Below are positions 9,181-16,581 of a stretch of DNA of 48,413 bases, piece after piece (the stretch's first letter is position 1; each line of letters starts with the position of its first letter). Origin of the DNA: Solirubrobacteraceae bacterium (GTDB lineage: Bacteria > Actinomycetota > Thermoleophilia > Solirubrobacterales > Solirubrobacteraceae); assembly GCA_017744415.1 (NCBI GenBank), contig JAGIBJ010000060.1:1-48413 (forward strand), written 5' to 3'. A program made the position numbers and the translations under genes. A model generated the notes under the pieces. It was not told the origin of the DNA and did not search any database. It saw only the letters and a program-made list of their open reading frames with translations.

Positions 9181-9478
9181 ACGGCGCCGCCAACCATGCA
9201 CTCCGCATCGTCCGCTCCACACGATGGGAACGCGGCGTTCGGTATGACCGGGCCTGCCCGTGGGTAGGTGGCCCGTATGCGTCCGACACTCCGCCGACCG
9301 GACAATCGTGCCCATTTGCCCGGAATTGCTGGAGATCAGGTCCAGACCCTAGGCGCACCCCTTCTGGACAGGTGGCCATAGCTGTTCAGCTGGGCCAACC
9401 AGTTGCCGACGGACTGACCATGCGGAGCTGCGCCACGGAGGCGCGGCTCAGATCGACCGCCCACTTCCCAGGCAACAC

Positions 9479-12169
9479 ATGGACCAGCAGCAGCCGACGC
9501 GTCAAAGCGTCCCACCGCCGACGACGACGACCTCTCCCGCGCCGTACTCGCATGGCGTGACGCAGGCCGTCCCGATGCCCGTGGCCCCTACTGCCCCGGT
9601 GCCCGCCGCGTACGCCCCCGCACCCGCGGCGTTCGCGCCGGCACCCATTGCCTACGCCAACTCCCCCGAGACCTTCGCCCCCGTCGGCGACTACGCCGAC
9701 CCCGGCGCTTGGACCCCTGAGGCCCACACCGACACCACCGAGTGGGAGGCTCAGCCGCCGGCGCCGCTGCTGATCGCCGCCATGCTCGCGGCCTACGTGA
9801 TCCTCGCCATCTGGGGCATGCAGCTCGCCGGCCCCGAGGGCTTCACCGACTGGTTCCCGGCCGCCGGTCTGGCCGTCGCCACCGTCGCGCTCGGCGGCCC
9901 GCGCTTCGCGCTCGTGCCGTTCCTCGGCACGCTCATCGCGACGCCCGTCACCGCACCCAACGCGAGCCTCACCGCCACGCTCGTGGTCGCCTCGACGCTC
10001 ACCGCCGCCTACACGGCCGGCGGCCTCGCGCTACGCGGTTCGCTCGACCTCGACCGCCCGCTCAGCCGCGTGCACGATGCGTGGCTGCTGATCGGCATCG
10101 GCACCGTGGCGGTGCCCGTCGCCGCGGCCGCCGCCACCCTTGGCGGACTCATCGTGACCGGTAACCCCGCGACGTGGTCGTCGACCGGGGAGTTCATCCT
10201 CGGCGACGCCCTCGGCATCGCCACCGTCACCCCGGTGATGCTGATGGCCAGCGCCGCCTGGCGCCGCAAGCCCCACCTCGCCTCGCTCTTCCCCACCCAG
10301 ATCCTCCTCCGTCCGGAGGCCATCGGTGCCATGGCCGTCCTGGTGTTCGTCACCCCGACGATCTTCATCATCGGCGGCGAAGACCTCCGCGCCATCGCGG
10401 TGCTCCCGCTCTGCTGGATGGCGCTGCGGTTCGGCGTCGTCGGCGCCGTGCTCGGCGCCTTCACCTGGTCGGCCTCGAGCGCCGTGCTGCTCACGTTCGT
10501 CGGCCAGCGCCCCGAGCTCGGCGGCCTCCAAGGCTTCCTGATGACCGGCTCGATGCTCGCCCTCATCGTCGGTGCCGTCGTGTCCGAGCGCGAGCGCACC
10601 CAGCGCGAGCTCACGCACCTCGCCATGCACGACCAGGCCAGTGGCCTGCCGAACGAGACCAAGCTGCTCGACCTCCTCGCCGAGGAGCTCCATGACGCTC
10701 CCGGCCGCGAGGTGACGACGATGCTCGTCCGCTTCGCCGGCCTGCGCCAGGTGGCCGCCAACCTGCGCCGCGAGGACACCGACCAGCTGATCGGCCTCCT
10801 CGTCGAGCAGCTCGGCGCGATCGCAGGCCCGCGCGCCCTGATCGCTCGCCCCGGCTTCGACCGCTTCGCGGTGCTGATCACCGGCGCCACGAACGAGCGC
10901 CGCCAGCAGATCGCCGAGCGCATCGCCGACGAGCTCAGCGCCCCGCTGCGCGTCGAGAGCCTCGAAGTGTTCGTCGATCCGCGCATCGGCATCACCGTCG
11001 GCCTCGTCGGTGAGGCTCCCGACGCGATCCTCGCTCACGCCGACCACGCTGCCGACACCGCCACGGGCGGCGACGGCCAACGCATCGGCTACTACGACGC
11101 CGCCATCGAGCGTGCCCGCCGCGAGCGCCAGGAGCTCGCCGAGGATCTCCGCCTCGCCACCGAGCGCGGCGAGTTCCTGCTGGCCTTCCAGCCGATCGTC
11201 ACCGCCAAGGAGGGCCGCGTGGTCGCCGCCGAGGCCCTGCTGCGCTGGGTCGACCGTCGCCGCGGCCCCGTCTCGCCCGCCGACTTCGTGCCGGTGGCCG
11301 AGGAGACCGGCCTGATCCTCCCGATCGGCCGCTGGGTGCTCAACGAGGCGTGTGCCAGGGCCACGCAGTGGCCGCACGTCGCGGGCCAGGCGATCGGCGT
11401 GAGCGTGAACGTCTCCCCGATCCAGCTCATGGACGACCGCTTCGTCGACGACGTCCGCCACGCCCTCGAGCGTTCGGGCCTCCCGGCCGAGCGTCTGCGC
11501 ATCGAGATCACCGAGGGCATCGTCCTCGAGGACATCGACCGCACGATCCAGCAGATCCAGCGGCTCCGCGACATGGGCGTCGAGACGATGCTCGACGACT
11601 TCGGCACCGGCCACAGCTCGCTCGCCTGGGTGCAGCGCCTCCCGGTGAGCTGCATCAAGATCGATCGCGCCTTCGTCGGCGACATCGCCCAGGACGGCAT
11701 CGACCGCGCCATCGTGCACGCCAGCCTCTACCTCTCCCGCGCGCTCGGCACCGAGACCGTGGCCGAGGGCGTCGAGACCGAGGCGCAGCGCGAGCAGCTC
11801 GTGCGCATGGGCTGCCAGAAGCTCCAGGGCTTCCTCTTCGCCCGCCCGCAGCCTGCTGACGTGTTCCCGGACTGGCTCGCCAAACAGCGTGCCCGTGCGA
11901 TGGACCCGCGGCAGGACGTCGTGCAGCCGGTCGCCCCGGTCCCGGCTACGGCTCCTGTGCCGCTCACCTCGACCCCGGCTCCGGCCAGCTCGGTGACGTC
12001 GGCGCAGCACGAGGCCTGGACGGCGCCAGCCGGCGCCGCGCCCGCCAGCGCCGCTCCCCGCGCCTACGCGCCGACGGTCTCCACCGCTCCGCGCTCGGTC
12101 GGCGCGCCGCACCACCCTGACACCACGCTCCGCGCGGTGCCTCCGATCGATCCTCGCTTCGCGGCCTGA
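9479..12169 (+). CDS. MASE1 membrane sensor with degenerate GGDEF and EAL domain (c-di-GMP phosphodiesterase)
   Basis: 896 residues. A Pro/Ala-rich N-terminal tail (1-90) precedes a multi-helix MASE1 membrane sensor (about 95-365), a GGDEF-like domain (about 380-520) and an EAL domain (about 545-795); a Pro/Ala-rich tail follows. In the GGDEF domain the signature is GFDRF, so cyclase activity is unlikely. The EAL domain keeps EALLRW, VNVSPIQL, the Glu in EITEG, LDDFGTGHSS, IKIDRAF and AEGVET, so the metal and catalytic residues for hydrolysing cyclic di-GMP to pGpG look intact. The protein probably senses a signal at the membrane and lowers c-di-GMP. The ATG at 9479 lacks a good ribosome site and promoter, so the start is less certain than the domains. 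Confidence 0.9.
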   Translation: MDQQQPTRQSVPPPTTTTSPAPYSHGVTQAVPMPVAPTAPVPAAYAPAPAAFAPAPIAYANSPETFAPVGDYADPGAWTPEAHTDTTEWEAQPPAPLLIAAMLAAYVILAIWGMQLAGPEGFTDWFPAAGLAVATVALGGPRFALVPFLGTLIATPVTAPNASLTATLVVASTLTAAYTAGGLALRGSLDLDRPLSRVHDAWLLIGIGTVAVPVAAAAATLGGLIVTGNPATWSSTGEFILGDALGIATVTPVMLMASAAWRRKPHLASLFPTQILLRPEAIGAMAVLVFVTPTIFIIGGEDLRAIAVLPLCWMALRFGVVGAVLGAFTWSASSAVLLTFVGQRPELGGLQGFLMTGSMLALIVGAVVSERERTQRELTHLAMHDQASGLPNETKLLDLLAEELHDAPGREVTTMLVRFAGLRQVAANLRREDTDQLIGLLVEQLGAIAGPRALIARPGFDRFAVLITGATNERRQQIAERIADELSAPLRVESLEVFVDPRIGITVGLVGEAPDAILAHADHAADTATGGDGQRIGYYDAAIERARRERQELAEDLRLATERGEFLLAFQPIVTAKEGRVVAAEALLRWVDRRRGPVSPADFVPVAEETGLILPIGRWVLNEACARATQWPHVAGQAIGVSVNVSPIQLMDDRFVDDVRHALERSGLPAERLRIEITEGIVLEDIDRTIQQIQRLRDMGVETMLDDFGTGHSSLAWVQRLPVSCIKIDRAFVGDIAQDGIDRAIVHASLYLSRALGTETVAEGVETEAQREQLVRMGCQKLQGFLFARPQPADVFPDWLAKQRARAMDPRQDVVQPVAPVPATAPVPLTSTPAPASSVTSAQHEAWTAPAGAAPASAAPRAYAPTVSTAPRSVGAPHHPDTTLRAVPPIDPRFAA

Positions 12170-12218
12170 TCGTCACGGTGGTCGGGTCGGCCACCACACT
12201 CGTTCCCCCAATGCCACT

Positions 12219-12250
12219 CGCCAGAATCGGACTATGGTCCGGTTCTGGCG
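12219..12250. promoter_or_regulatory. 32-bp inverted repeat upstream of tetR (operator or terminator)
   Basis: CGCCAGAATCGGAC, spacer TATG, then GTCCGGTTCTGGCG: 14-base arms with one mismatch. It ends 32 bases before the tetR -10 box, and a further TTCTGGCGTTC half-like repeat follows at 12251. This fits an operator for the TetR regulator. It also lies 50 bases after the EAL gene stop, so a terminator stem is the alternative; no U-run follows. Confidence 0.45.
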
Positions 12251-12282
12251 TTCTGGCGTTCGATGACCGGCGGCGCGGCCTG

Positions 12283-12288
12283 TACCCT
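12283..12288 (+). promoter_or_regulatory. -10 box TACCCT of tetR gene
   Basis: TACCCT lies nine bases before the GTG at 12298, within the range used by other leaderless starts in this window. Confidence 0.4.
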
Positions 12289-12297
12289 GAGGGAACC

Positions 12298-12969
12298 GTG
12301 GCGTCACCCACCTCCTCAGATCGCCCAGAGATCATCACGCCCTCGGCGCTGCCGCAGCTCCCGGTCGCCGGCGCCGAGCAGGCGCCGCTGCGCGCCGACG
12401 CGCTGCGCAACCGTGAGCGCGTGCTCTGTGCCGCGCGGCGCGTGATCGAGACGGTCGGCGCCGACAACCTCACCATGGAGGCTGTCGCCGCCGAAGCGGG
12501 CGTCGGCAAGGGCACCGTCTTCCGCCGCTTCGGGGATCGCAGCTCACTGCTCCTCGCCCTCCTCGACGCCGAGGAGCGCGACCTTCAGAACGCCCTCCTG
12601 CACGGCCCGCCGCCGCTCGGCCCCGGCGCCGCACCCCTCGACCGTCTCATCGCCTACGGCGACGCGCGCCTCGAGCACATCGAGCGCCACTCCGAGGTGC
12701 TCGCCGCGGCCGCCACCGGCAGCGCAGGCCCGCAGGACGGCGAACACCCCGCCCAGCGCGCGAGTCGCATGCACCTCTGGCACCTCCTCACCGCCGCCGG
12801 CCACACGCCCGAGATGGCGGCCGTGCTCGCCTCCGCGCTGCTCGGCTTCCTCTGCGCCGCGAAGGTGCAGACGCTGATCGTCGACGACGGCCACTCGCAC
12901 GAGACGCTGGTCGCTGCCTGGACCGCCCTGGCTCAGGGCGCCGTCTCGGCTGCCCGTTCGAGCGACTGA
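12298..12969 (+). CDS. TetR/AcrR family transcriptional regulator
   Basis: 223 residues. A disordered N-terminal tail of about 35 residues is followed by a TetR-type helix-turn-helix (about 36-85) with LTMEAVAAEAGVGKGTVFRRF, then an all-helical ligand domain. TetR proteins are dimeric repressors released by small ligands, which often control a neighbouring efflux or metabolic gene. No obvious target gene is adjacent; the inverted repeat at 12219-12250 suggests autorepression. The GTG at 12298 was chosen because TACCCT lies just upstream; the open frame back to 12178 crosses the inverted repeat. Confidence 0.85.
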   Translation: MASPTSSDRPEIITPSALPQLPVAGAEQAPLRADALRNRERVLCAARRVIETVGADNLTMEAVAAEAGVGKGTVFRRFGDRSSLLLALLDAEERDLQNALLHGPPPLGPGAAPLDRLIAYGDARLEHIERHSEVLAAAATGSAGPQDGEHPAQRASRMHLWHLLTAAGHTPEMAAVLASALLGFLCAAKVQTLIVDDGHSHETLVAAWTALAQGAVSAARSSD

Positions 12970-13087
12970 GGCACCTCGCACGCACGATCCGCCCTCCCAG
13001 CATCACGGCGGGGAGGCCCTCGACTCGGCGCACGCTCACAGGCAATGCCCACGGCATCGGTCGGCGCGCCACCACGCCGGCAGGCCG

Positions 13088-13134
13088 AAGCTCCAACATC
13101 CCCCAGCCCGCAGAGCCGAGGGAGGTTGGAGCTT
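13088..13134. repeat. 47-bp palindromic repeat, tandem copy 1
   Basis: Perfect arms AAGCTCCAAC and GTTGGAGCTT (extended by G/C to GAAG...CTTC). Copy 2 starts 16 bases further on and is 41/47 identical by eye. The stretch 12970-13348 holds no convincing gene besides these repeats and the next gene's promoter. Confidence 0.75.
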
Positions 13135-13150
13135 CCAACACTGCCGCGGA

Positions 13151-13197
13151 AAGCTCCAACATTCCCCGGCTCCCAGAGCCGAGGGCTGTTGGAGCTT
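13151..13197. repeat. 47-bp palindromic repeat, tandem copy 2
   Basis: Perfect arms AAGCTCCAACA and TGTTGGAGCTT with a nested CGGCTC/GAGCCG stem. Same orientation and length as copy 1. Confidence 0.75.
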
Positions 13198-13335
13198 CGC
13201 CGCGCGACGGCCGCGCGCTTGGTGTTCGGCCGAGGCCCCCGCGATATCAGGACGACTCGAGGCAGCGCACCTGAGCACACAGCGCTCGCCGGAAGCACAG
13301 CAGAGCTCACGGCGCCTCCGCCGCAGGCGCCCCGG

Positions 13336-13341
13336 TAATCT
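13336..13341 (+). promoter_or_regulatory. -10 box TAATCT, leaderless promoter of lipoprotein gene
   Basis: TAATCT, then CGCCCGC (seven bases), then GTG at 13349. Confidence 0.5.
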
Positions 13342-13348
13342 CGCCCGC

Positions 13349-13864
13349 GTGTTGCCTCCCCGCCTCCGCTCCCCGCGCCCGCTGCTGCTGATCGCCGCCG
13401 TCGGCGCGCCGCTCGCGCTGGGCGCATGCACGGCGCAGAGTTCGGGCAACAGCTTCAAGGGCACCAAGGGCCAGGTGCAGGACGTGATCACCAAGCTCTC
13501 CGATCACGCCGACGACCGCAAGGCCGCCGACATCTGCAACGACCTCTTCACCGACCAGCTGAAGGCATCGTTCGCGAAGGCCGGCGGCGGCGACTGCGCG
13601 AAGGCCGTCGACCGCGCCGTGCGCAACGCCGACTACACGCGCCTTACTGCCGACACGATCGAGCTGGACGGCCCCGAGGCCTCGGCCACCACGGCCATCG
13701 CCAAGATCAAGGTGATCAAGGACGGCCCCACGCGCGTGATCCGCCTCGTGAAGAGCCAGACCAAGGCGCCGTGGCTGATCGACGGCTTCACCGAGGCCGA
13801 CAGCACGGGCGGCGCAACGCTCGACGGCACGACGCCTACGACGCCGAAGTCGACGACGCCGTAG
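13349..13864 (+). CDS. Small secreted lipoprotein
   Basis: 171 residues. The N-terminus has two Arg-Pro clusters, a hydrophobic stretch and a lipobox-like LALGAC (Cys at about residue 27), so it should be lipid-anchored outside the membrane. The mature part (about 45-150) has two further Cys (ICNDLF and GGDCAKAVD) and an alternating alpha/beta pattern that recalls NTF2-like lipoproteins, but no family can be named. The C-terminus is Thr/Pro-rich. The GTG start is supported by the -10 box seven bases upstream. It is followed 114 bp later by the DedA gene. Confidence 0.7.
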   Translation: MLPPRLRSPRPLLLIAAVGAPLALGACTAQSSGNSFKGTKGQVQDVITKLSDHADDRKAADICNDLFTDQLKASFAKAGGGDCAKAVDRAVRNADYTRLTADTIELDGPEASATTAIAKIKVIKDGPTRVIRLVKSQTKAPWLIDGFTEADSTGGATLDGTTPTTPKSTTP

Positions 13865-13978
13865 GTCGTCCGCGGCGCGTGACCCCGCGCCGCCAAGCGA
13901 CCGACCTCACCTCCGCCGGGCGCGTCGGCGCTCGGCAACCTCCCCCGCGCCCGGGCGCGCCTGCCAGGATTCCGGCGG

Positions 13979-14602
13979 ATGAGTAGCGCCGCAGACTGGG
14001 TCGTCGATACCGTGGAGTCTGGGGGCTACCCGGCTCTCGGCGGCCTGATCCTCCTCGAGAACGTGTTCCCGCCGATCCCGTCGGAGCTGATCCTTCCGCT
14101 CGCGGGATTCTCGGTCGGCCGTGGAGACATGGTCTTCGTCCTCGCCGTGCTCGCCGCGACGATCGGCTCGGTCGTCGGCGCGCTGATCCTCTACGGCGCT
14201 GCTCGAGCCGGCGGCCGCCCCCTGATCTACAGGTTCGGGCCGAAGGTGCGCCTCTCGCACAAGGATCTCGACCGTGCCGATGCCTGGTTCGACCGTTACG
14301 GCGTGTGGTTCGTGCTGTTCGGCCGGCTGATCCCGGGCGTGCGCAGCCTCGTCTCGGTGCCGGCGGGTCTCTCGGAGATGCCGCTCGCCTGGTTCGTCGC
14401 GCTCACCGCCATCGGCTCCGCCGTGTGGAACGCCTTGCTGATCGGCATCGGCCGCGCCCTCGGCGAGAACTGGGACGAGCTCGCCGCCTACATCGGCCCG
14501 ATCTCGACGTTCGCGCTGATCGGCATGCTCGCCGGCATGCTCGCGCTCGCGATCTGGCTGCTGCGCCGCGGGCGCGAGCCGCAGACGCCCGCGCTGAGCT
14601 GA
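13979..14602 (+). CDS. DedA family membrane protein
   Basis: 207 residues, typical of DedA/SNARE-associated proteins. Key signatures are ENVFPPIPSELILPLAGF near the N-terminus and FGRLIPGVRSLVSVPAG at about residues 114-130, with several hydrophobic segments and an Arg-rich C-terminal end. DedA proteins act in the cytoplasmic membrane as lipid-carrier (undecaprenyl phosphate or phospholipid) flippases and affect membrane homeostasis. The stop is only three bases from the stop of the convergent WDG-paralogue gene. A weak CAGGAT box lies eight bases before the ATG. Confidence 0.9.
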   Translation: MSSAADWVVDTVESGGYPALGGLILLENVFPPIPSELILPLAGFSVGRGDMVFVLAVLAATIGSVVGALILYGAARAGGRPLIYRFGPKVRLSHKDLDRADAWFDRYGVWFVLFGRLIPGVRSLVSVPAGLSEMPLAWFVALTAIGSAVWNALLIGIGRALGENWDELAAYIGPISTFALIGMLAGMLALAIWLLRRGREPQTPALS

Positions 14603-14605
14603 GGG

Positions 14606-15334
14606 CTACGTCGAGAGCAGGGCGTTGGGCCCGAGCACGACGATCCAGAGCACGATGAACACCAACACCGCGATCGCACCGATCCGCGTGGCGCGGGGCG
14701 GCGCGGTACGCCCGGCACGACGATCGGCGAGCCGCGTCGCCGCCAGCGCGCGTGCCGTCCCCGGGTAGGTCGCGGCGAGCCAGCCGGCCGTGACCCGGCC
14801 GGCATCGTAGAACGGGATCTGCGCGTCGCTCACGAGCCGCTGGAGTTCACCGAGCTCCCACTGCGACTCCGGCAGCATCGTGGTCATCGAGCCGTCGGCA
14901 GCGAGCCAGTAGAGCATGGGCCCGAACTGCGGCGCGACGCTCGATGGACCCGTCAGCTGCGCGCGGACGATGAGGCCCTGGTGTGCCACGCCGATCGTGC
15001 GGCACCAGATCGGTGTGCGCTGGACCACCTCTCGCCCATCCCACTCGATCCGCGTCCCGCGCCGGGCCGCGCCTGCGAGGCACGCGATCGCGATCGCAAC
15101 CGCCCCGGAGACGGCACCGGCCACCGGCCCGCCGAAATGGAAGGTGATGCCTAGCGGGAATGCGACGAGCACCGCCGCGACCCGGAGGAGGAGCAGCCGC
15201 TCACGCACGCTCGAGCCACCCCCGGGAGGCCGCGTGAACATCGGCCTCGGCCGCAGGGTAGTTCGGGGCTGTGTCGGGATGCCGGGGCCATTGGGGCCGC
15301 CGCCGGGGATGCCGGGGAACGAGGCCTCCGACAT
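14606..15334 (-). CDS. WDG-module membrane protein, paralogue 3
   Basis: 242 residues, not assigned to a known family. A Pro/Gly-rich N-terminus is followed by two hydrophobic segments (about 47-90), a soluble module starting RIEWDG (about 95-100), and a C-terminal membrane helix (about 217-240). The module carries GLIVRAQL, MLYWLAADGS, LPESQWELGELQRL and the end LAATYPG. The same pattern occurs in the two genes upstream. Its ATG overlaps the upstream stop (TGATG), so it is probably translated by coupling; the longer open frame to 15631 would overlap the neighbour heavily and has no typical start context. Confidence 0.75.
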   Translation of the reverse strand: MSEASFPGIPGGGPNGPGIPTQPRTTLRPRPMFTRPPGGGSSVRERLLLLRVAAVLVAFPLGITFHFGGPVAGAVSGAVAIAIACLAGAARRGTRIEWDGREVVQRTPIWCRTIGVAHQGLIVRAQLTGPSSVAPQFGPMLYWLAADGSMTTMLPESQWELGELQRLVSDAQIPFYDAGRVTAGWLAATYPGTARALAATRLADRRAGRTAPPRATRIGAIAVLVFIVLWIVVLGPNALLST

Positions 15335-15912
15335 CAGCCGACGACTCCGGCGGCGCGAAGGGCCAGCCAACCGAGGGTGACGGCGAGCATCGCGCCCGTG
15401 GCGAGCAGCCGCGCGTGGTCGCGTGCCGAGGGTTTGGCAGCTCCGCTGAACTCGTGCCGAGCGACCTGCTTGACGGCGTCCCAGCTCACGGGCGTCTGCG
15501 GATCGAGGCCGCCGATCGTCGGAGCCATTGAGGGGTAACGCTCGTAGAGCTCGCGGTAGGTGATCGTGCCGAGTTCGACGACGGCGATCCGAGCGAGCGC
15601 CGCGACGTGCAGGATCTCGTCGAGGGGCCACTGGCGCTCGTCGAGCTCCGCGCGCTCACGGCCGTCGGGACCGATCCAGAGCAGGCGCGGACCGCGCGAG
15701 CGCATCATCGGCCCGGCGAAGGTGAGCCGCAGCAGCAGGCCTTCGCCGCTGCGGACGAGTTCGCAGCGGCGCACGCCCACGCGGTACGTGAGCGTGGTGC
15801 CGTCCCACTCGAGATGGCCGCGCGCCGACGTGACCGAGAAGAACCCGGTCGTCGGCTTCACGACGAGCGGCGCGTCGGCGCTCGGGATCAGCGGCTGAAG
15901 CGGCGTTGCCAC
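15334..15912 (-). CDS. WDG-module membrane protein, paralogue 2
   Basis: 192 residues if the GTG at 15912 is used; no ATG is available between the overlap with paralogue 1 and the conserved module. The module begins HLEWDG (about 33-38) and contains GLLLRLTF, RLLWIGPDG, LDERQWPLDEILHVAAL, VVELGTITYRELYERYP and then one C-terminal membrane helix (about 165-190). It overlaps the 3' end of paralogue 1 by 25 bases and the start of paralogue 3 by one base, so the three form one operon. Function unknown. The start is uncertain because no ribosome site is visible. Confidence 0.65.
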   Translation of the reverse strand: MATPLQPLIPSADAPLVVKPTTGFFSVTSARGHLEWDGTTLTYRVGVRRCELVRSGEGLLLRLTFAGPMMRSRGPRLLWIGPDGRERAELDERQWPLDEILHVAALARIAVVELGTITYRELYERYPSMAPTIGGLDPQTPVSWDAVKQVARHEFSGAAKPSARDHARLLATGAMLAVTLGWLALRAAGVVG

Positions 15913-16466
15913 GGGAGCTGGTCGGCCCGCCGCATAAGCGGGTAGCGCTGATGAAGTTCGTAGCTGGAGATCTCGCCGAGTTCCACGACCGGGACCCGAG
16001 CGACCGTCTGAAGGCGCTCGAGGTCCGCAGGATTCCAGCGTGCCTCCGGGATCGTCTCGTAGGGCCAGCCGTCGTCGCCGAACCAAATATGACGCCGCCC
16101 GCCGCCGATGGGATCGACGACCGTGGCCCGCACGACGAAGCCCGAGCCGGCGAAGGCGAAGGTGCGCCAGCCGCGCGCGTTGCTGCCGACCATCGCGCGT
16201 TGCCCGTCCCACCAGATGCGGTCGGAGCCGAGCCCCCAGATCAGCCAGACCGGGATCGCCACGCAGACGGCGAGTGCGATCAGCTTCTGCTGCGTGGTCG
16301 CCGCCGACGGCTGCGTGAACAGAGCCGTACCACCGAGCAGCGGGATCGAACACCCGATGATCAGCGGCAGCGCGTTGCCACCGGGCCCGACCATCGCGCG
16401 CACCTGCGACCAGCGCGTGTACGGCGCAAGCGTGAACGGGGGCACGGGCATCGACGGAGCCGACAT
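15888..16466 (-). CDS. WDG-module membrane protein, paralogue 1
   Basis: 192 residues from the ATG at 16466; a GTG two codons upstream is the alternative. Two N-terminal membrane helices (about 33-50 and 62-80) are followed by RIWWDG (about 83-88), GFVVRATV, HIWFGDDGW, IPEARWNPADLERLQTVA, VVELGEISSYELHQRYP. Residue patterns match the two downstream genes (WDG, VR, W..DG, [PE].xxW, ELG.I...L..RYP). It is the first gene of the three-gene unit. No recognised family or function. Confidence 0.75.
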   Translation of the reverse strand: MSAPSMPVPPFTLAPYTRWSQVRAMVGPGGNALPLIIGCSIPLLGGTALFTQPSAATTQQKLIALAVCVAIPVWLIWGLGSDRIWWDGQRAMVGSNARGWRTFAFAGSGFVVRATVVDPIGGGRRHIWFGDDGWPYETIPEARWNPADLERLQTVARVPVVELGEISSYELHQRYPLMRRADQLPWQRRFSR

Positions 16467-16495
16467 GCCCACACGATCGGCCGCCCCCGAAACGC

Positions 16496-16542
16496 GCCGG
16501 AGCCCATTCGACGGACGTTGAGTGCGTCGAATGGGCTCCGGC
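16496..16542. terminator. 18-bp perfect hairpin after aldehyde dehydrogenase gene
   Basis: GCCGGAGCCCATTCGACG (16496-16513) and its exact reverse complement (16525-16542) with an 11-base loop. It lies 40 bases after the aldehyde dehydrogenase stop and 30 before the WDG paralogue 1 start. A terminator role is likely, but there is no U-tract. Confidence 0.6.
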
Positions 16543-16581
16543 TGGAACTCGGGCTCCCGCGGGACGGGAGCTGCTGCTCGG

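Larger units (their letters stand above)
9079..9478. other. Intergenic region between divergent lhr and the EAL gene
   Basis: 400 bp with no convincing gene. It holds the lhr promoter, the 44-bp palindromic element (9137-9180), and a GATGGGAACGCG direct repeat (9097-9108 and 9223-9234), each copy followed after one or two bases by TTCGGT or GTTCGGT. No clear promoter for the 9479 gene was found. Confidence 0.5.

Noticed and set aside
9097..9252. GATGGGAACGCG direct repeat around copy A of the palindrome, as target-site duplication
   Set aside because: The copies are not directly adjacent to the element and match over only about 12-19 bases, so they do not prove an insertion.
13088..13197. 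CRISPR-like array
   Set aside because: Only two repeat units, palindromic themselves, with a single 16-base gap and no cas genes nearby.
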